Notes under the pieces: model-generated | Seen by the model: only the letters and a program-made list of their open reading frames with translations | Database searches by the model: none | What the model was told of the DNA's origin: nothing | Shown: positions 36,231 to 47,947 of the stretch, in pieces | Layout: each line of letters begins with the position of its first letter | Position numbering within the stretch: position 1 is the first letter of the stretch | Position numbers and translations under genes: made by a program | NCBI GenBank assembly: GCA_028023455.1 | Contig: JAQFVV010006221.1 | Location: 7,671,011-7,735,010 of the forward strand | DNA: 64,000 nt | From: Epiperipatus broadwayi | Taxonomy: Eukaryota > Onychophora > Udeonychophora > Euonychophora > Peripatidae | Reading direction: 5' to 3'

Positions 36231-36330
36231 TATTTTTTTTATATATGTCAAATGCGTTGACCGGGAAGCGAATCTGGGCCAGCTGCTTGTAAGGCAGCTA
36301 TGCTAACCACTAGGCCACCAACGCTTGACA
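36231..36330 (-). mobile_element. tRNA-Gly-derived SINE with nearly full tRNA body
   Basis: On the minus strand 36324-36253 forms a 72-nt tRNA-like body: GCGTTGG at the 5' end against TCAACGC at the 3' end (acceptor stem), A box TGGCCTAGTGGTTAGC, anticodon loop CTTACAA, B box and TCGCTTCCCGG. The body closely resembles animal tRNA-Gly(UCC), but the anticodon position reads TAC. A gacatat joint and poly(A) (poly-T on the plus strand at 36232-36240) make it a SINE rather than a gene. Confidence 0.75.
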
Positions 36331-36960
36331 TATTTTTAAGCCTTCAATGGACACAAGAGAAATAATTATTAAATATTAGATAATTAAGCAATTTCAATCT
36401 GCAATATTTTAGATTCTTATAAAAAAATAGTTGATGGACTTATATATAACCAATTTTTATATTAATTTCTTATATCCTAATAGTCTTAGTTATATATATA
36501 TATATAACAGATACATATCATTATTACGTCAAACAAATTTAGATATGTTTCCAGTCAAAAACAATAGTAAAGTTTTGATTTTATCGTGATTCTATTAAGA
36601 TTTTATCACTTATAAATATTTTTATAGAATTTTATGGAATTAAAATGGTAATATTTATTTATCATTAAATTTCAATATTATAAATTAACATTCTTGGATA
36701 TATTTCTAAGATAAAAAAGGTTGATAATTTCTAAATAACAAATTAATTATTATTTTAACATTTATTTAATTTGCATTTTTATACTTTTATTACCTTAAAT
36801 TTAATAATAATAGTTTTTATTTTCAGATATTATTGGTATAAAAAGTCTGTTAAAATTTATAACATAGTTCTAAAATTGAAATGTTGGAATGAATTAAATT
36901 AGGAAGTGGTAAACATTGTCTAACTAACATGAATAATTCACAATAATCAGAACATTTATT
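36331..36960. other. AT-rich region, nothing recognised
   Basis: Low-complexity A/T with an AT microsatellite near 36490-36510. Confidence 0.5.
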
Positions 36961-37115
36961 TCATAACTAATACATCACATGATCACCACTTCCTATGCTT
37001 ATACAAGCTGTTAAAACAGTAGTAAACTCTTCATATAGTAATGCCACCTAGTGCAAGCCATAGTAATCAATGAATGCTAGAAGGTTTGCACATAAAATCC
37101 CTATGTACTATCTGA
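36961..37115 (-). mobile_element. Fragment of hammerhead family 1, ribozyme absent
   Basis: Minus strand carries the family-1 markers gtacatagggattttatgtg, ccttctagcattcattgatt, acttgcactaggtggca and ggtgatcatgtgatg, in family order. The ribozyme end is missing. Confidence 0.65.
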
Positions 37116-37786
37116 TCACTTAACCTGTCTTTAAAGAGAACTTAACATATATGCACAGTATATAAGATTTTAATGAAATCAATAACTACCTGGTATAAGA
37201 AAGTATACATTTATTTAAAAAATACATGTTAGTCTGCAAATAATAATAAGTAACAGTCATTTATTTGATCAAGGCATAATTTGGCTTAAAAAAACTGAAT
37301 ATTAAGTGTGGCCAAGGTGATGTGACACTTAATGTTTGGAGTAACTTAGTCAAGTATGAAAATAGATTTTGGAATAAATTCCAGTTGAGAAAAATAAAAA
37401 AATCTTAGTGTGTTTAAAAGAACAGAATTATCATGCCTGTCTTTTCTATTTGATGTTAAAATTATCACTTTTGAATAATGAACCATATAAATTCTATAAA
37501 TGATTTACACCTTTTAAAATATGTACAGAAACATAAGTTGATTTCAATAACTAGACATAACATATAAAAAATTAAATAAAAAATAATTGTAAAAGATTTA
37601 ATGATTGAAATATTTATAATATTAAAAAAAAATAAAGATTTTCACTTGTATTATGAATAGTAAGCCAATGTGGTTATTCCATATTGTTGGAAACTTTAAA
37701 ACATATTAAATGGTGGTAGGGTTAAATTTCAACCAAACATTCAGCTACATGTACTTCTTTTATTACTATCCAAGCTAATAACTAAA
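37116..37786. other. AT-rich region, nothing recognised
   Basis: No supported feature. Confidence 0.5.
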
Positions 37787-38222
37787 TATTCAAAATCACA
37801 GAGGCAAAACTCTCCATACAGTAGCACCTCTCAGTGCAAGCCAGAGTAATCAATAGATGCAGAAAGTTTTGTATATGAAATCCCTATCTAGTGTCTATGC
37901 ACCCAATATCCACAGACTGGTTTCTAGCTTGTGGTTTTCATTGGTGAGGAGCCTTGCACTTGAGAGCACTGCACCTAGATCTTAGGATCTAATGCACTTT
38001 TTTAGTCATTGATGAAAGCCACAAGGTAAAAACTAGTCTAGGAACATTGAATGAGTATGCACTAGATAGGGATTTTATGCACAAATCTGTCTGCATCCAT
38101 TGATTACCTTGACTTGCACTTAATGGTGCTAAGGTGTGGAAAGTTTTGGCTCAGTGTTATCAGCTTGTATAAGCATAAATAATGGTGATCATGTGATGTT
38201 TAGTAGTTTAGTATTCAAAATC
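37787..38222. mobile_element. Inverted-dimer element of hammerhead family 1, with 11-bp TSD
   Basis: Two opposed family-1 units meet near 37965-38000. They are flanked by the 11-bp repeat tattcaaaatc (37787-37797 and 38212-38222). Left unit, minus strand: decayed ribozyme core with CCAATGA in place of CTGATGA (about 37943-37949), GAAACCAGTC and the cactagatagggattt marker. Right unit, plus strand: ATTGATGA core near 38009-38016, AAAAC instead of GAAAC, then ctagtctagg. Both ribozymes are predicted dead. Confidence 0.75.
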
Positions 38223-38732
38223 CTAAGATTTTTAATTCAATCCAAACTTATTTATATATTCATATAGATTTGCCACTAAATCAACAACTATATATTTTAA
38301 CGACCTTAGTTTAATGCTAACTATAAAGCATCAAATATCCAGTGATTACTTAAGTTTATAATAAATTGTTTTTGAATAAATTTAATGACTTAGTGTTTCT
38401 AATGCTGATGTTAAAAATAAATAGATAAAATCATTTAATGGTTTATTTTATATATACTATCTTTTTCAACAAGATTTTTATTATTAAAATTAAATTATTA
38501 TTTATTACAATAATGTATTTTTATTGATAAAAGTAAAGTATGTTATTTTTGTGAATTAAGTGATATCTTGTTTAGAGTGTTAATATTTTTAATTCATTAT
38601 ATTGTTGTAAATTATTAATTTCAAGCTTCATTGTTTTCAGTTTTTTTTTTCTTTTTTAAGATTGAAAACAATAAAATATAAAATGGTCATTTTAAACATT
38701 GTAACATATTTGTCTGAAGATTTGTTGCTTTT
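38223..38732. other. AT-rich region, nothing recognised
   Basis: No supported feature. Confidence 0.5.
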
Positions 38733-39015
38733 GACAGAATAGCTCAGTTGGTAGAGCGTTTGCCTTAAATTTGATATTCAAAAATCTAAAGGTGCAAGTT
38801 CAACTTCTAAGTGAATATTGTCACTGTGCATATAGGCCAGCAACACCTGAAGAAGAATGGAGAATAATACTACTCAAAACATTGTGTAATTATTAACCTG
38901 TATTGTCTATTTGTGTGTTATTACTAACAAGTTGTCTGTATTTGGAAAGTTTAAATAAAGTTTAAAATTTTCTATACATTCAATATTCACTCATAAATGA
39001 TGGAAATAGTCCAAC
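38733..39015 (+). mobile_element. tRNA-derived SINE with conserved central domain
   Basis: The head gacagaatagctcagttggtagagcg is a classic A-box region and gtgcaagttcaact a B box. A central domain follows (gccagcaacacctgaagaag, then ggagaataatactactc), then a 3' tail with gtttaaataaagttt and aatagtccaacat. A second copy is at 55804-56105 with few differences. Highly conserved central domains of this kind define SINE superfamilies; I cannot name this one. Confidence 0.75.
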
Positions 39016-40590
39016 ATATCACATATTATAATATAACGTCATAATTCTTAATGTGAAGGTTAAATAAAGATTATAAAACTACAGTGATTTAAATCATAAA
39101 ATTCAAAATTCAAAGAAAATATTACCTAAACTTTATTCATAATTTATAACCCTTATTGAGAAGAGAAAATCCTAGAATTAGACTGGAGATAAGAATTTAA
39201 ATCTAATATCTAATAATAATTGTTTAATCTAGCTTATTATAGATGATATCAGTAGACAGCTGCTCTTGTTTGATAAATTATATTTAGTGCTCTAATAATT
39301 TAAATTAAAAGTGAATTATTTATTTGAATCAACATTTATTTATTTTTTTTATTAAAATTCACTAATTATAATTGTTCAATACTATTGAGATACAGTGGAA
39401 TCACAAACTATGCTAAATTAAAGTATACATATTTATTTATATCCTATTCAAAAAAAATGTAAATAAAGAAACAAAAAAAAAAAATCCATTAAAATTCACC
39501 AATTTAATACATTTTACAATACTTGAGTGACCATTTTCCATTTCTAAGCACCATACATGATCACGGTTAAAAGAAATTAAATAAAATTTATAAATAAATT
39601 TTAAATTATGCCAGCACTCTTTATATATATATGTCAGAGCACCATAAATAACCATGTTCATTCATAAAAATTCTTTGGTTTATGTTGAAAGTATATATAT
39701 TTTCTTTTATTATCTTTTTCAAATTTGTTTTGCAGTATTTCACATAATAAAATATTTTCTAAGCATAATGCTAAAAGTTTTGTAAAATTGTAGAATATAT
39801 TTCAAGTTAATACTGACTTAAAAACAGAATAATTAAAGATCATAATTTCTTGATAAAAAGACTAATCTATTATGTACCTATAAGAGTAAAAAGTTAAATA
39901 ATAAAACTGAATATTGCCCAGAATGTATTTAATTGCAGTGAAAGTCAGACATTTTGCTTTTTACTATATTTAAAAAAATATATTGCATTAGGTCTTATAT
40001 TCTTATTTATCAATAAATAAAAAATGTATGTAAATGTATCCCCTTAATTTATTATTAATAGCTATATTATTATGTTTTTAAAATTTTGTTTATAATTTTA
40101 ATTTATATATGCATACTACACATACAAAAAACCATCTGTGCTATATATATATATGTGTGTTGAAATGTATTGTATATATACAGTTTACTAAATAATACAT
40201 ATTCTATTCTAATCAAATCAACAAAGCATGAGCTATTGTTTGATATATATATAATGTACGCAGGGAGGGGGCTTGGAACAAAATATAGTATATATTGTAG
40301 CTTCACTGTATATCAGAATGAAAATAATAATAATATAAAATATATATACGTGTAAATCTAATTATTATTTAAGTCTTTAACATAGTAATTTATTTATTTC
40401 TTTATTCCTGCAGTTTATAGGTAATAAATAAATTATTAAATCACACTATCGATACAAACACGAAGTCAATTTGTTGAAAACAATGGAAAATTATCTCCAA
40501 TGTAATTTATTGTCCAATTACAAGTTGCGTTTGAACTGAGAACTTAATATACAAACATAATTTTTAAGAAAAATATTTGTAGAAATAATA
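39016..40590. other. AT-rich region, nothing recognised
   Basis: Only AT microsatellites (near 39620, 40145, 40245 and 40340) and short spurious frames. Confidence 0.5.
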
Positions 40591-40735
40591 AACACTTCCA
40601 TACTTCTCCATTCTTTTCAAATTCATACAAATAAAGATACAATAAAAGACAAATGACTCCTAAGACGCATCTCGTGCTGAACCAGCACTCATCAGTTGGC
40701 CCAGGTTACTAACTCTCATATATATCTTTATTATA
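40591..40735 (-). mobile_element. Fragment of hammerhead family 3b, ribozyme decayed
   Basis: Uninterrupted version of the site occupied by LTR C: aataaacacttccatacttc, then caaataaagatacaataaaa. The ribozyme (40699-40659, minus strand) keeps CCAA, CTGATGA (40695-40689) and a strong stem II, GTGCTG/CAGCAC, but the GAA box is GAG at 40673-40671 and the 3' stem I strand is TTAG. It is predicted inactive. Confidence 0.7.
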
Positions 40736-40910
40736 TTTGTTTGGCAAATCCTATAATGGACAATTATAACTACACGCAGATTAACTCACAGAATCTCATC
40801 CACAGAAAGAATTAAAGTTAACAAAAATGAACATTTTCTAAAATATCAAACATTATTATATATAGAGTAAGTTAAAAACAAACTCTTATGAAGCTTCAAA
40901 AATACCCTCA

Positions 40911-40952
40911 ACCTCAGACCGCGGTTTCTGCCTCTAGCGTCATCAGTGAGGT
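40911..40952 (-). ncRNA. Hammerhead ribozyme motif, family 2, unit 1
   Basis: Minus strand: stem I ACCTCA (40952-40947) pairs with TGAGGT (40916-40911), six base pairs. CTGATGA is at 40946-40940. Stem II region CGCTAGAGGCA (40939-40929) pairs GCT with GGC. GAA is at 40928-40926. Stem III ACC/GGT with a GC loop (40925-40918). Predicted cleavage is after C at 40917, within GGTC. Confidence 0.8.
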
Positions 40953-41279
40953 GCTAGGGAATAAAAATACTAGAACTAGTCCAGCATTTTATCAATGCCT
41001 AACTATTGAGAAGAAAATCTGAAACTTTCAGACATTTAAATGTCCAAAAATCCAGCTATCTAACTCAAATAGCCATATGGGACTGAACTAAGTTCAGATA
41101 CACCATATATTAATAGCTCTAGCAATATAAAATCGCCAAAGCATTAATAGCAAAAAACTAAAATTAAATTGATAAAAAATCAAGTCATATGACCTAATTT
41201 TAATAAAGATCCTATTTACAAATGTTATATATAGAGTAAGTTAAAAACAAACTCTTATGAAGCTTCAAAAATACCCTCA

Positions 41280-41321
41280 ACCTCAGACCGCGGTTTCTGC
41301 CTCTAGCGTCATCAGTGAGGT
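41280..41321 (-). ncRNA. Hammerhead ribozyme motif, family 2, unit 2
   Basis: Identical core to unit 1, shifted by 369 bp: CTGATGA 41315-41309, GAA 41297-41295, stem III ACC-GC-GGT, predicted cleavage after C at 41286. The only differences between units lie outside the ribozyme core. Confidence 0.8.
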
Positions 41322-41642
41322 GCCAGGGAATAAAAATACTAGAACTAGTCCAGCATTTTATCAATGCCTAACTATTGAGAAGAAAATCTGAAACTTTCAG
41401 ACATTTAAATGTCCAAAAATCCAGCTATCTAACTCAAATAGCCGTATGGGACTGAACTAAGTTCAGATACACCATATATTAATAGCTCTAGCAATATAAA
41501 ATCGCCAAAGCATTAATAGCAAAAAACTAAGTTAGATAGCTGGATTTTTGGACATTTAAATGTCTGAAAGTTTCAGATTTTCTTCTCAATAGTTAGGCAT
41601 TGATAAAATGCTGGACTAGTTCTAGTATTTTTATTCCCTAGC

Positions 41643-41684
41643 ACCTCACTGATGACGCTAGAGGCAGAAACCGTGGTCTGAGGT
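41643..41684 (+). ncRNA. Hammerhead ribozyme motif, family 2, inverted copy
   Basis: Plus strand: ACCTCA 41643-41648, CTGATGA 41649-41655, stem II 41656-41666, GAA 41667-41669, stem III ACC-GT-GGT 41670-41677, predicted cleavage after C at 41678, TGAGGT 41679-41684. Its single core-region difference from the others is the stem III loop (GT instead of GC), which does not affect pairing. Confidence 0.8.
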
Positions 41685-41812
41685 TGAGGGTATTTTTGAA
41701 GCTTCATAAGAGTTTGTTTTTAACTTACTCTATATATAACATTTGTAAATAGGAGCTTTATTAAAATTAGGTCATATGACTTGATTTTTTATCAATTTAA
41801 TATCAAACATTA

Positions 41813-42750
41813 CATCAGACAAACTACTATTAGTTTATATTCATTTATATCTTCTATTTTTTAATAACACCATGACTACTTCTTGGCAGATTTCTTAAAC
41901 CTGAATGAATTTCAGAGAAAGCAGTCTTCCATTCCATCAAAGAATTTTTTAATTTTTTTTTCTTTTGTAAGATATATATTTATATATTAGAAATGGTAGT
42001 TACTTAATTATTAATTTTATCCAGTCTTATTAAACTTTAACAGAATTTACAATTTACGTGTTTCGTGCTTCAGTAACCTTTCTAAATCAATAACCATTAC
42101 ATATTAATAATAAAGTGCTACTTTATAAAATTTGATTTGATTAAACTTAAGATGAAATAAGTGACAACTGTTCAAACTCATTAAGAAAAAATGCAATTAG
42201 TAGAAGTAAATTATTTCACAAATGAAAAATGTATTTTAAATAAAGTTGGTGGGATTAATTTGATAATTTACTTATATCTTCAACAGTCTAGATTAATTAT
42301 TGTTCAAAATTTATTTGAAATAAAACATAAAAATTATATTTTAATTGCACCAGGGAAAAAAAAATTGCTGTGAATCTGTCAAGAGAAATAATTTTTACGA
42401 CTAAGCATCGTTATGGTCTTGAAATATGAGAAACTAAAATGTTGATTTAAAATATAAATCGGATTCATTACACAAATTGTCAAACAAATTAATTATGTGA
42501 AAAGCTACTGTTAGTTTTAATGGAATTTTAACAAACTAAGATTTTGCTTTTAGCTTAATTGAAACATTAATAATGTTCAAAAATTAAAACAACTGACAAA
42601 TTTACCATTTGTAGATTGATGGGTTAAATTTGTCTACAAAGTGTTAGAAGTTTGATTGGAAAATGTATTCATACATCTATTTATTATTTCAAAAAATGTT
42701 ATCATCTGTTTACATTTATATGCGCATTTATTAATAATTAAATTTCTTTG
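41813..42750. other. AT-rich region, nothing recognised
   Basis: No supported feature; the small frame at 42191-42373 is AT-driven. Confidence 0.5.
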
Positions 42751-42969
42751 AATACAATTTATCCAAACCACTTCCAACACTTTTTAGCAAAATTCTTTAT
42801 TTCTATGTATATACATACACCTATATTAAAGCAAATTGGTTCTGAAGAAGACTGCAGCTTTCGACTGCCCTGCAAAAGACTGCAGGCTAGTCAAAACATA
42901 GGTGTGTATATATGTACAAATAAAGAGTTTTGCTAAAAAGTGTTCAAAGTGGTTTGGATAAATTGTATT
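42751..42969. repeat. Foldback element with ~75-bp arms
   Basis: Left end aatacaatttatccaaacca and right end tggtttggataaattgtatt are reverse complements. The arms continue through aacactttttagcaaaa and a tatgta-rich stretch ending cacctat/ataggtg. The ~60-base centre has gaagaagactgcagctt and gactgcaggc. The 62-codon frame across it is a by-product of the palindrome. Confidence 0.8.
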
Positions 42970-43440
42970 TATGTAGGATATTACAGCAAAATAAATAAAA
43001 GGTGATTTTGGTAAATATCTTTCGATGGAAAAATATAATCTTTAAAGAATTTAATGTTTTAAAAATGAATCAGATATTTTTAGCACAATACAATACTCTT
43101 TGCAATATTTATGTATTTATACATGTTTTGTAGCTCTGAGGAAGATTTCTAGGCAATCAAAACTGTCAGATGGATTAATTTTAATTTAATGAAATAAGCA
43201 TTAAAAAGGTGAAAAGAAAGGTGAATTTATTTGATTTAAAGATTAGATGAAAAACAGTGGCTTATTGTATTACTAATAATCACATGTTTTTTAAAACATT
43301 TGCAGATAAACTTTTTGTAATCAAAATCTAACTTTCAGAAACTCTAATAAAAACTAATTAAATGGTTTGTTGTATGGAAGATCATATGATATTCTAGCAT
43401 CAAAAATGATAAAATTTAGCAATAATCTATAACCTTTTGC
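42970..43440. other. AT-rich region with a possible SINE remnant
   Basis: tagctctgaggaagatttct followed by ggcaatcaaaact (about 43131-43165) resembles the centre of the foldback at 42.84-42.90 kb. No gene is supported. Confidence 0.3.
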
Positions 43441-43455
43441 TCTTGAGATATTCTA

Positions 43456-43555
43456 TAGGTACACTAAACCACATAGGGCAACATTATAATATATGTTAAA
43501 AATTACTGTTCCAGTAACTAAAACCACACAGGGCAACATTATAATATATATCTTT
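43456..43555. repeat. Short direct repeat
   Basis: taaaccacatagggcaacat and aaaaccacacagggcaacat, each followed by tataatatat, lie about 60 bases apart. Confidence 0.7.
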
Positions 43556-43904
43556 ACCCCACTAGCAAGGGCAATTGGTTCTCCAAATTTCATTGTTAAG
43601 CAAGAATATTGTATGCAGAATAAGCATTTATAATGATTCTTTGTAGGGAAAAAATTGGCCTATTACTCCAGCCAATAAATTATACTATAAGTTGGGAATA
43701 TTACATTAAAAAATAGCTTTTTGAGTATATATAAAAATTAAAAAAATCCTTAATGTACATTAAATGCTTGTAACTATTAATTTGTTAAGCACATACTCAT
43801 TACATAAAGTATATATATATATATTAACTGTGCTGTGTGCATTATGCAGGTATTCACTTAAAATGTGTATTTATGATGTATAATGATGCAACTTAAATCT
43901 ATGT

Positions 43905-44052
43905 AAAAAAACCCACTTAGCTTAAAGGTGTTACTTCCTGTAATCCATTCACCCAATTATTGTTATCCAGTTCTAAAGAAAAAAATCCTCTTAGCTTAAA
44001 GGTGTTACTTCCTGTGAACCATTCACCAATCATTGTTATCCAGTTCTAAGCT
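43905..44052. repeat. Tandem dimer, 74-bp period
   Basis: cttagcttaaaggtgttact starts at 43916 and 43990, and ttgttatccagttctaa ends both units. The units differ by several substitutions and a short indel. Confidence 0.85.
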
Positions 44053-44775
44053 CAAAACTTTTCTTGATTTTTTCATGGTCATATTAGTTGCTAAGATGAT
44101 TTTTAACAGAATCTTTAAAAAATGTTTAATATCACTAAAACAAAGTGTTTTCACTATCCCAAAGTACAGCAAAATAGACCAAGAAAGTGAAACTTAAGTA
44201 ATATCTAACAATTTTTTGTGCTCTTCCACACAACTGTTTTTCATTGGCTGGAATAGAAATCAACACTGAAGTTTTATTTGTTTAAAACTACAACTTATTT
44301 AATTGATCATAAAATCTTAGTTATCATTAATGTAAGAGTAGTAAAAATAGTGTACTGCACATTGTCAAAACTACTTAAAAAATCTTGACACATTAAAAAA
44401 AAATCTAATGCATTCTATGTTTGCATATTGTAATCAATATTTAAGGCTTTTTTTTACAATATGTACTATGCAGATCTAAATAAAAATCACTCTATATGGT
44501 ATTTAAATACATATGCAAGCAGAGACAATTTTTTTTGTCATTAGATGTTGCATTTTGTTAAGTTCAGTAGACATGTTCTTTGAAATGACTTAAAAAAATT
44601 TCGGCTATCAAACTATTTAAATAAATATTAAAGTATGAATCTTTTTCAGTTTAACGGTGTGCAATTTTGCATAAGTTTTTTAAGTTTATACTAAATAAAA
44701 TTATTATTTTTTCATTCTTCATTTTTATAAATGTGTGATAACGTAAGATATTTTAAAATTGAGCTAATAGATTAG
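44053..44775. other. AT-rich region, nothing recognised
   Basis: No supported feature. Confidence 0.5.
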
Positions 44776-44884
44776 GTTTTTTTTTTCCCATATGTCAAAG
44801 CATCGGCCGGGAAATGAACCTGCAACAACTGTCTTCAAGCAACTGCTTGCAAGGCAGCTGTGCTGATCTCTCGACTACCAACAT
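44776..44884 (-). mobile_element. tRNA-derived SINE
   Basis: Minus strand: gttggtagtcgagagatcag head, ctgccttgcaagcag, B box AGGTTCATTTCCC, ggccgatgctttgacatatg, then poly(A) (T run at 44778-44786). Same family as 7460-7580 and 60408-60516. Confidence 0.75.
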
Positions 44885-45360
44885 TTAGATTTAGTAATTT
44901 TTGTTCATACAAAGTTCATTATTATGAAATCATTTGTTTTTCAAAATAACAATTACAATAAGTAAATTATAATATGATGAATGTTATTTTGGCCACAAGC
45001 AAAATACTATTAGTAAAAATTTTAATCCGTAAAAGTGAATAAATACAGTATAAGCAAATGGACACATTTTAGAATTTAATACAATATTAATGTATTGATT
45101 GTTCTGTCATTAAAATATGATTTTGATTATTATACTGAATGAAACACTTTTTTGGAAGCTTTGTAATCATTAATGATAAAAATCTTTACTTTGGATATAT
45201 TATTATCGAACTGATTGTTTTGTAAAAATGCTGGATAAAAATAATACACACCCGGGTCTTGTTTTATGCGAATTTTTTAATGCGATTTTGAAGTTATGCG
45301 ATTCATGTTTCTTCTTAATATCTTTGTATGCGGTTTTCTTTTATGTGATAAAAAATATTA
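44885..45360. other. AT-rich region with a tatgcg repeat
   Basis: tttatgcgaat, aatgcgatttt and ttatgcgattc occur in succession at 45263-45305 and recall degraded DNA-transposon ends. This is too weak to name. Confidence 0.3.
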
Positions 45361-45471
45361 GATCAGAAGTTAAGCTCCGATAATGTGCTATTACTTTAAA
45401 TATTATAAATTTTGTGCACACACATGTCATATTCAAAATGATAGCACATTATCGGAATTTGACTTCCATCT
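45361..45471. repeat. Hairpin with ~32-bp arms
   Basis: ctccgataatgtgcta is inverted as tagcacattatcgga, and gaagttaag pairs with the tttgacttc region. The arms flank a 50-base AT-rich loop. Possibly a small MITE. Confidence 0.75.
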
Positions 45472-47640
45472 AATAATTTTAATATTTTCAGTGCTTTATA
45501 ATAATATTGTAATAGATTTAATTCACTTAAAAATCAGGATTTCCCAAATTTTATATACACACATTAAATTTTACAAGATTATAATGTAAATCTGTTCAAA
45601 CATTATAGATGCCTATACTATGCATGTTGTTGATTTTGCATTTTAAATCACATTCTATTTTTGCTTTTTTAAAAAGAGGATGTAATCAATTAATCATTTA
45701 GTGTCTGCAAATTTATTTTTAAAAGGTGAGTAACAGCAGTGGGCACAATTAAATTTGACAATTAAAAATTAAAATCTGATTTTTAATTATAATTAACAAT
45801 TTAAAAATTATGTAACATGATCTGAAATTAATGTGATGCAAAACAATGAAAATTGATTTTTAAATGGAATTGAAAATTAAAAAATTAAAGACAAAAATAA
45901 GAATTTAATTTTTAATTGTTAGTTTTAATTAAATTTTGCCCAACAGTGGTGAGTAGGTGTCTTTTTATTATCATAACTCTAAGTTCTTATTTCTATTTTA
46001 AACTTTTAGTTTAGCCTAATAGAGAGAAAAAAACACTCAAGAAATGAATTTCTTTGGAAACAAAAATTTCAATTTTAAATTACTTAGCGAAATGGGAAGG
46101 ATCAACAATGATGGGAAAACATTTTAGTTTGGGCGAATGTACTATAAGAGCAATTAAAAAAATGTTGATGCTGACTGAATGCTATCAATTATCTTATTTA
46201 TACCTTTTTTGAAAATGTCAACAGGACATGATATTACTCTTTTATTGACATGATTATAATGGACCAGCTTACCAAGATATTCCAGTGCTAGTCATCTGGC
46301 TGAAAGATTAATATTCTGTGACTTTATACATATGTTAATTAATTTATATGAAAAGAAGCACAAACATTAATTAATGCCAATCAAATATATAAAATGTGTA
46401 CAACTGGTGAGTAATTCTATTGAAAAATGACATTATTTTAAACACACAAATTTGCTGTTAAAATCTTTAAATTACAAGTTTTAAAAATAAATAATATTTG
46501 TCTACATTATTCAACTAAAACTAAAATAATGAAGAAAATAATAAATGATGTTTCTAGTTTTATTTTATTAAAAAAAAGAAAACTCAGGAATCTTTCTTAA
46601 ATATTGAAAATGAAGCAACAAAAGCCTGAATTTTAAAAGAACTTTTCAAACTAGATCTAGCATTGTTTTTTAAAAAAGCTTTTATTTACCATTAGAAATA
46701 ATAAAATTAATTAATAACTTTGATTTGTAGGGGGATAATAATGATAATATATACACAAACATGTGAATTTTATGTATATTTTTAATATTAAGTTAATTTT
46801 ATTGCAAAAATATAATATGTATTTAATAAGTTTATTTTTTTATAAACACCAGTATGTGTACACATTTCTATGTATATCCACATATATGTAAAATAAGTCA
46901 TTATTTATGTCTCTGTAAAATGTGATAGTTTATTTATTATTAGTTTATGACAATTCTAATATGTTAATTTTATATTATATAGCATGTCTGTGTGCTTATA
47001 TATATATAGGGATGTTTTATGTAAACCTATTGAATCTTGTGAATCACAATGCGATAACTTATTTTTTTGTAATTTAATCAAAATCAGAATGATGTATACA
47101 TATTTGTAGCATATTCAATAGACCTTAATTTCATTTTATTGTTAAGTTATTTCAGTGAATTTATTCAAACCTAAAATAGGTTTAAATATTATAAAGTGTA
47201 TCACTTGATCACAGTAATGGTTATAGAGCTCTTGTTTTCTGAGGTGTATTTGTGCATAATGATCAGTTATATAAAATGGGGTTTATATGTTGGATGTTCA
47301 GATGATCCTAGGTAGCACAAAAATATGTCCTTTAAAGTTCATGCACTACACTTCATTTTATTTGTTTATTTTAGAAAATTAGTTTGTGGTTGGCCAGTAT
47401 AATAATAGTACTAAATGGACATAGCTTTATCTCAGCATTATTTTTTATTGTGGTATTCTGTTGGATTAGCACTAAAGACTCTGCATCCAAATTAATGTAT
47501 TGAATTTTTGCTATAAATTTGACAATGGCTAAATAATTAACTTGGTCTATAATGGACCACTTACAAATCCAATCACAAGATTAACTGAGATTTTTGTTGA
47601 TTTTTTATTGTTGATCATTTATGATAATGAATGATGATTA
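45472..47640. other. AT-rich region, nothing recognised
   Basis: No supported gene. About 45765-45920 is rich in aattaaaa runs in both orientations. Confidence 0.5.
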
Positions 47641-47947
47641 TTATTCTCTGTAATGCTGGTGAACTTATAGTCACTCTACTTCTTGCTGATCTCTCATGCT
47701 CACTTCTTTTATATTTAATTTTTATTTTGTATTAAATAGGGTTTATGATGATGACTCTTCCTCTCACCAGGTTCACCTCCAGATGTCATACCATTACTTT
47801 TGTGTAATGCTGTTGAACTTGTAGTTAGTTCTTTCTTGATCTCTCATGCTCATTACACTCTTTTTATATTTTATTTGATTAGTTATTAAGAGGCTCACCC
47901 CATTTTTTATGCCATTACAATATATATATATATATATTGTAATGGTA
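47641..47947. repeat. Diverged 154-bp tandem dimer and adjoining AT palindrome
   Basis: tgtaatgct at 47650 and 47803 starts two units that both contain gaactt, tgatctctcatgctca and a T-rich tail. It is followed by attacaatatatata, which folds on itself at 47915-47947. Confidence 0.65.

Larger units (their letters stand above)
40842..41812. mobile_element. Retrozyme-like array: tandem 369-bp units plus inverted copy, 14-bp TSD
   Basis: Two minus-strand units repeat with an exact 369-bp period (for example tatagagtaa at 40861 and 41230). A third, partial copy is inverted, so 41163-41435 pairs with 41531-41801. The array is bounded by the perfect direct repeat aatatcaaacatta (40842-40855 and 41799-41812). 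Each unit has one hammerhead ribozyme (family 2) and no open frame. Cleavage at the two tandem ribozymes would release the minus-strand segment 41285-40917, 369 nt. Tandem hammerhead units with no coding capacity are the hallmark of retrozymes. Tandem-plus-inverted copies with a target duplication are typical of Penelope-like integration. Confidence 0.85.

Noticed and set aside
36253-36324. A possible functional tRNA gene
   Set aside because: The changed anticodon, the gacatat joint and poly(A) tail, and several sister copies show it is a SINE head.
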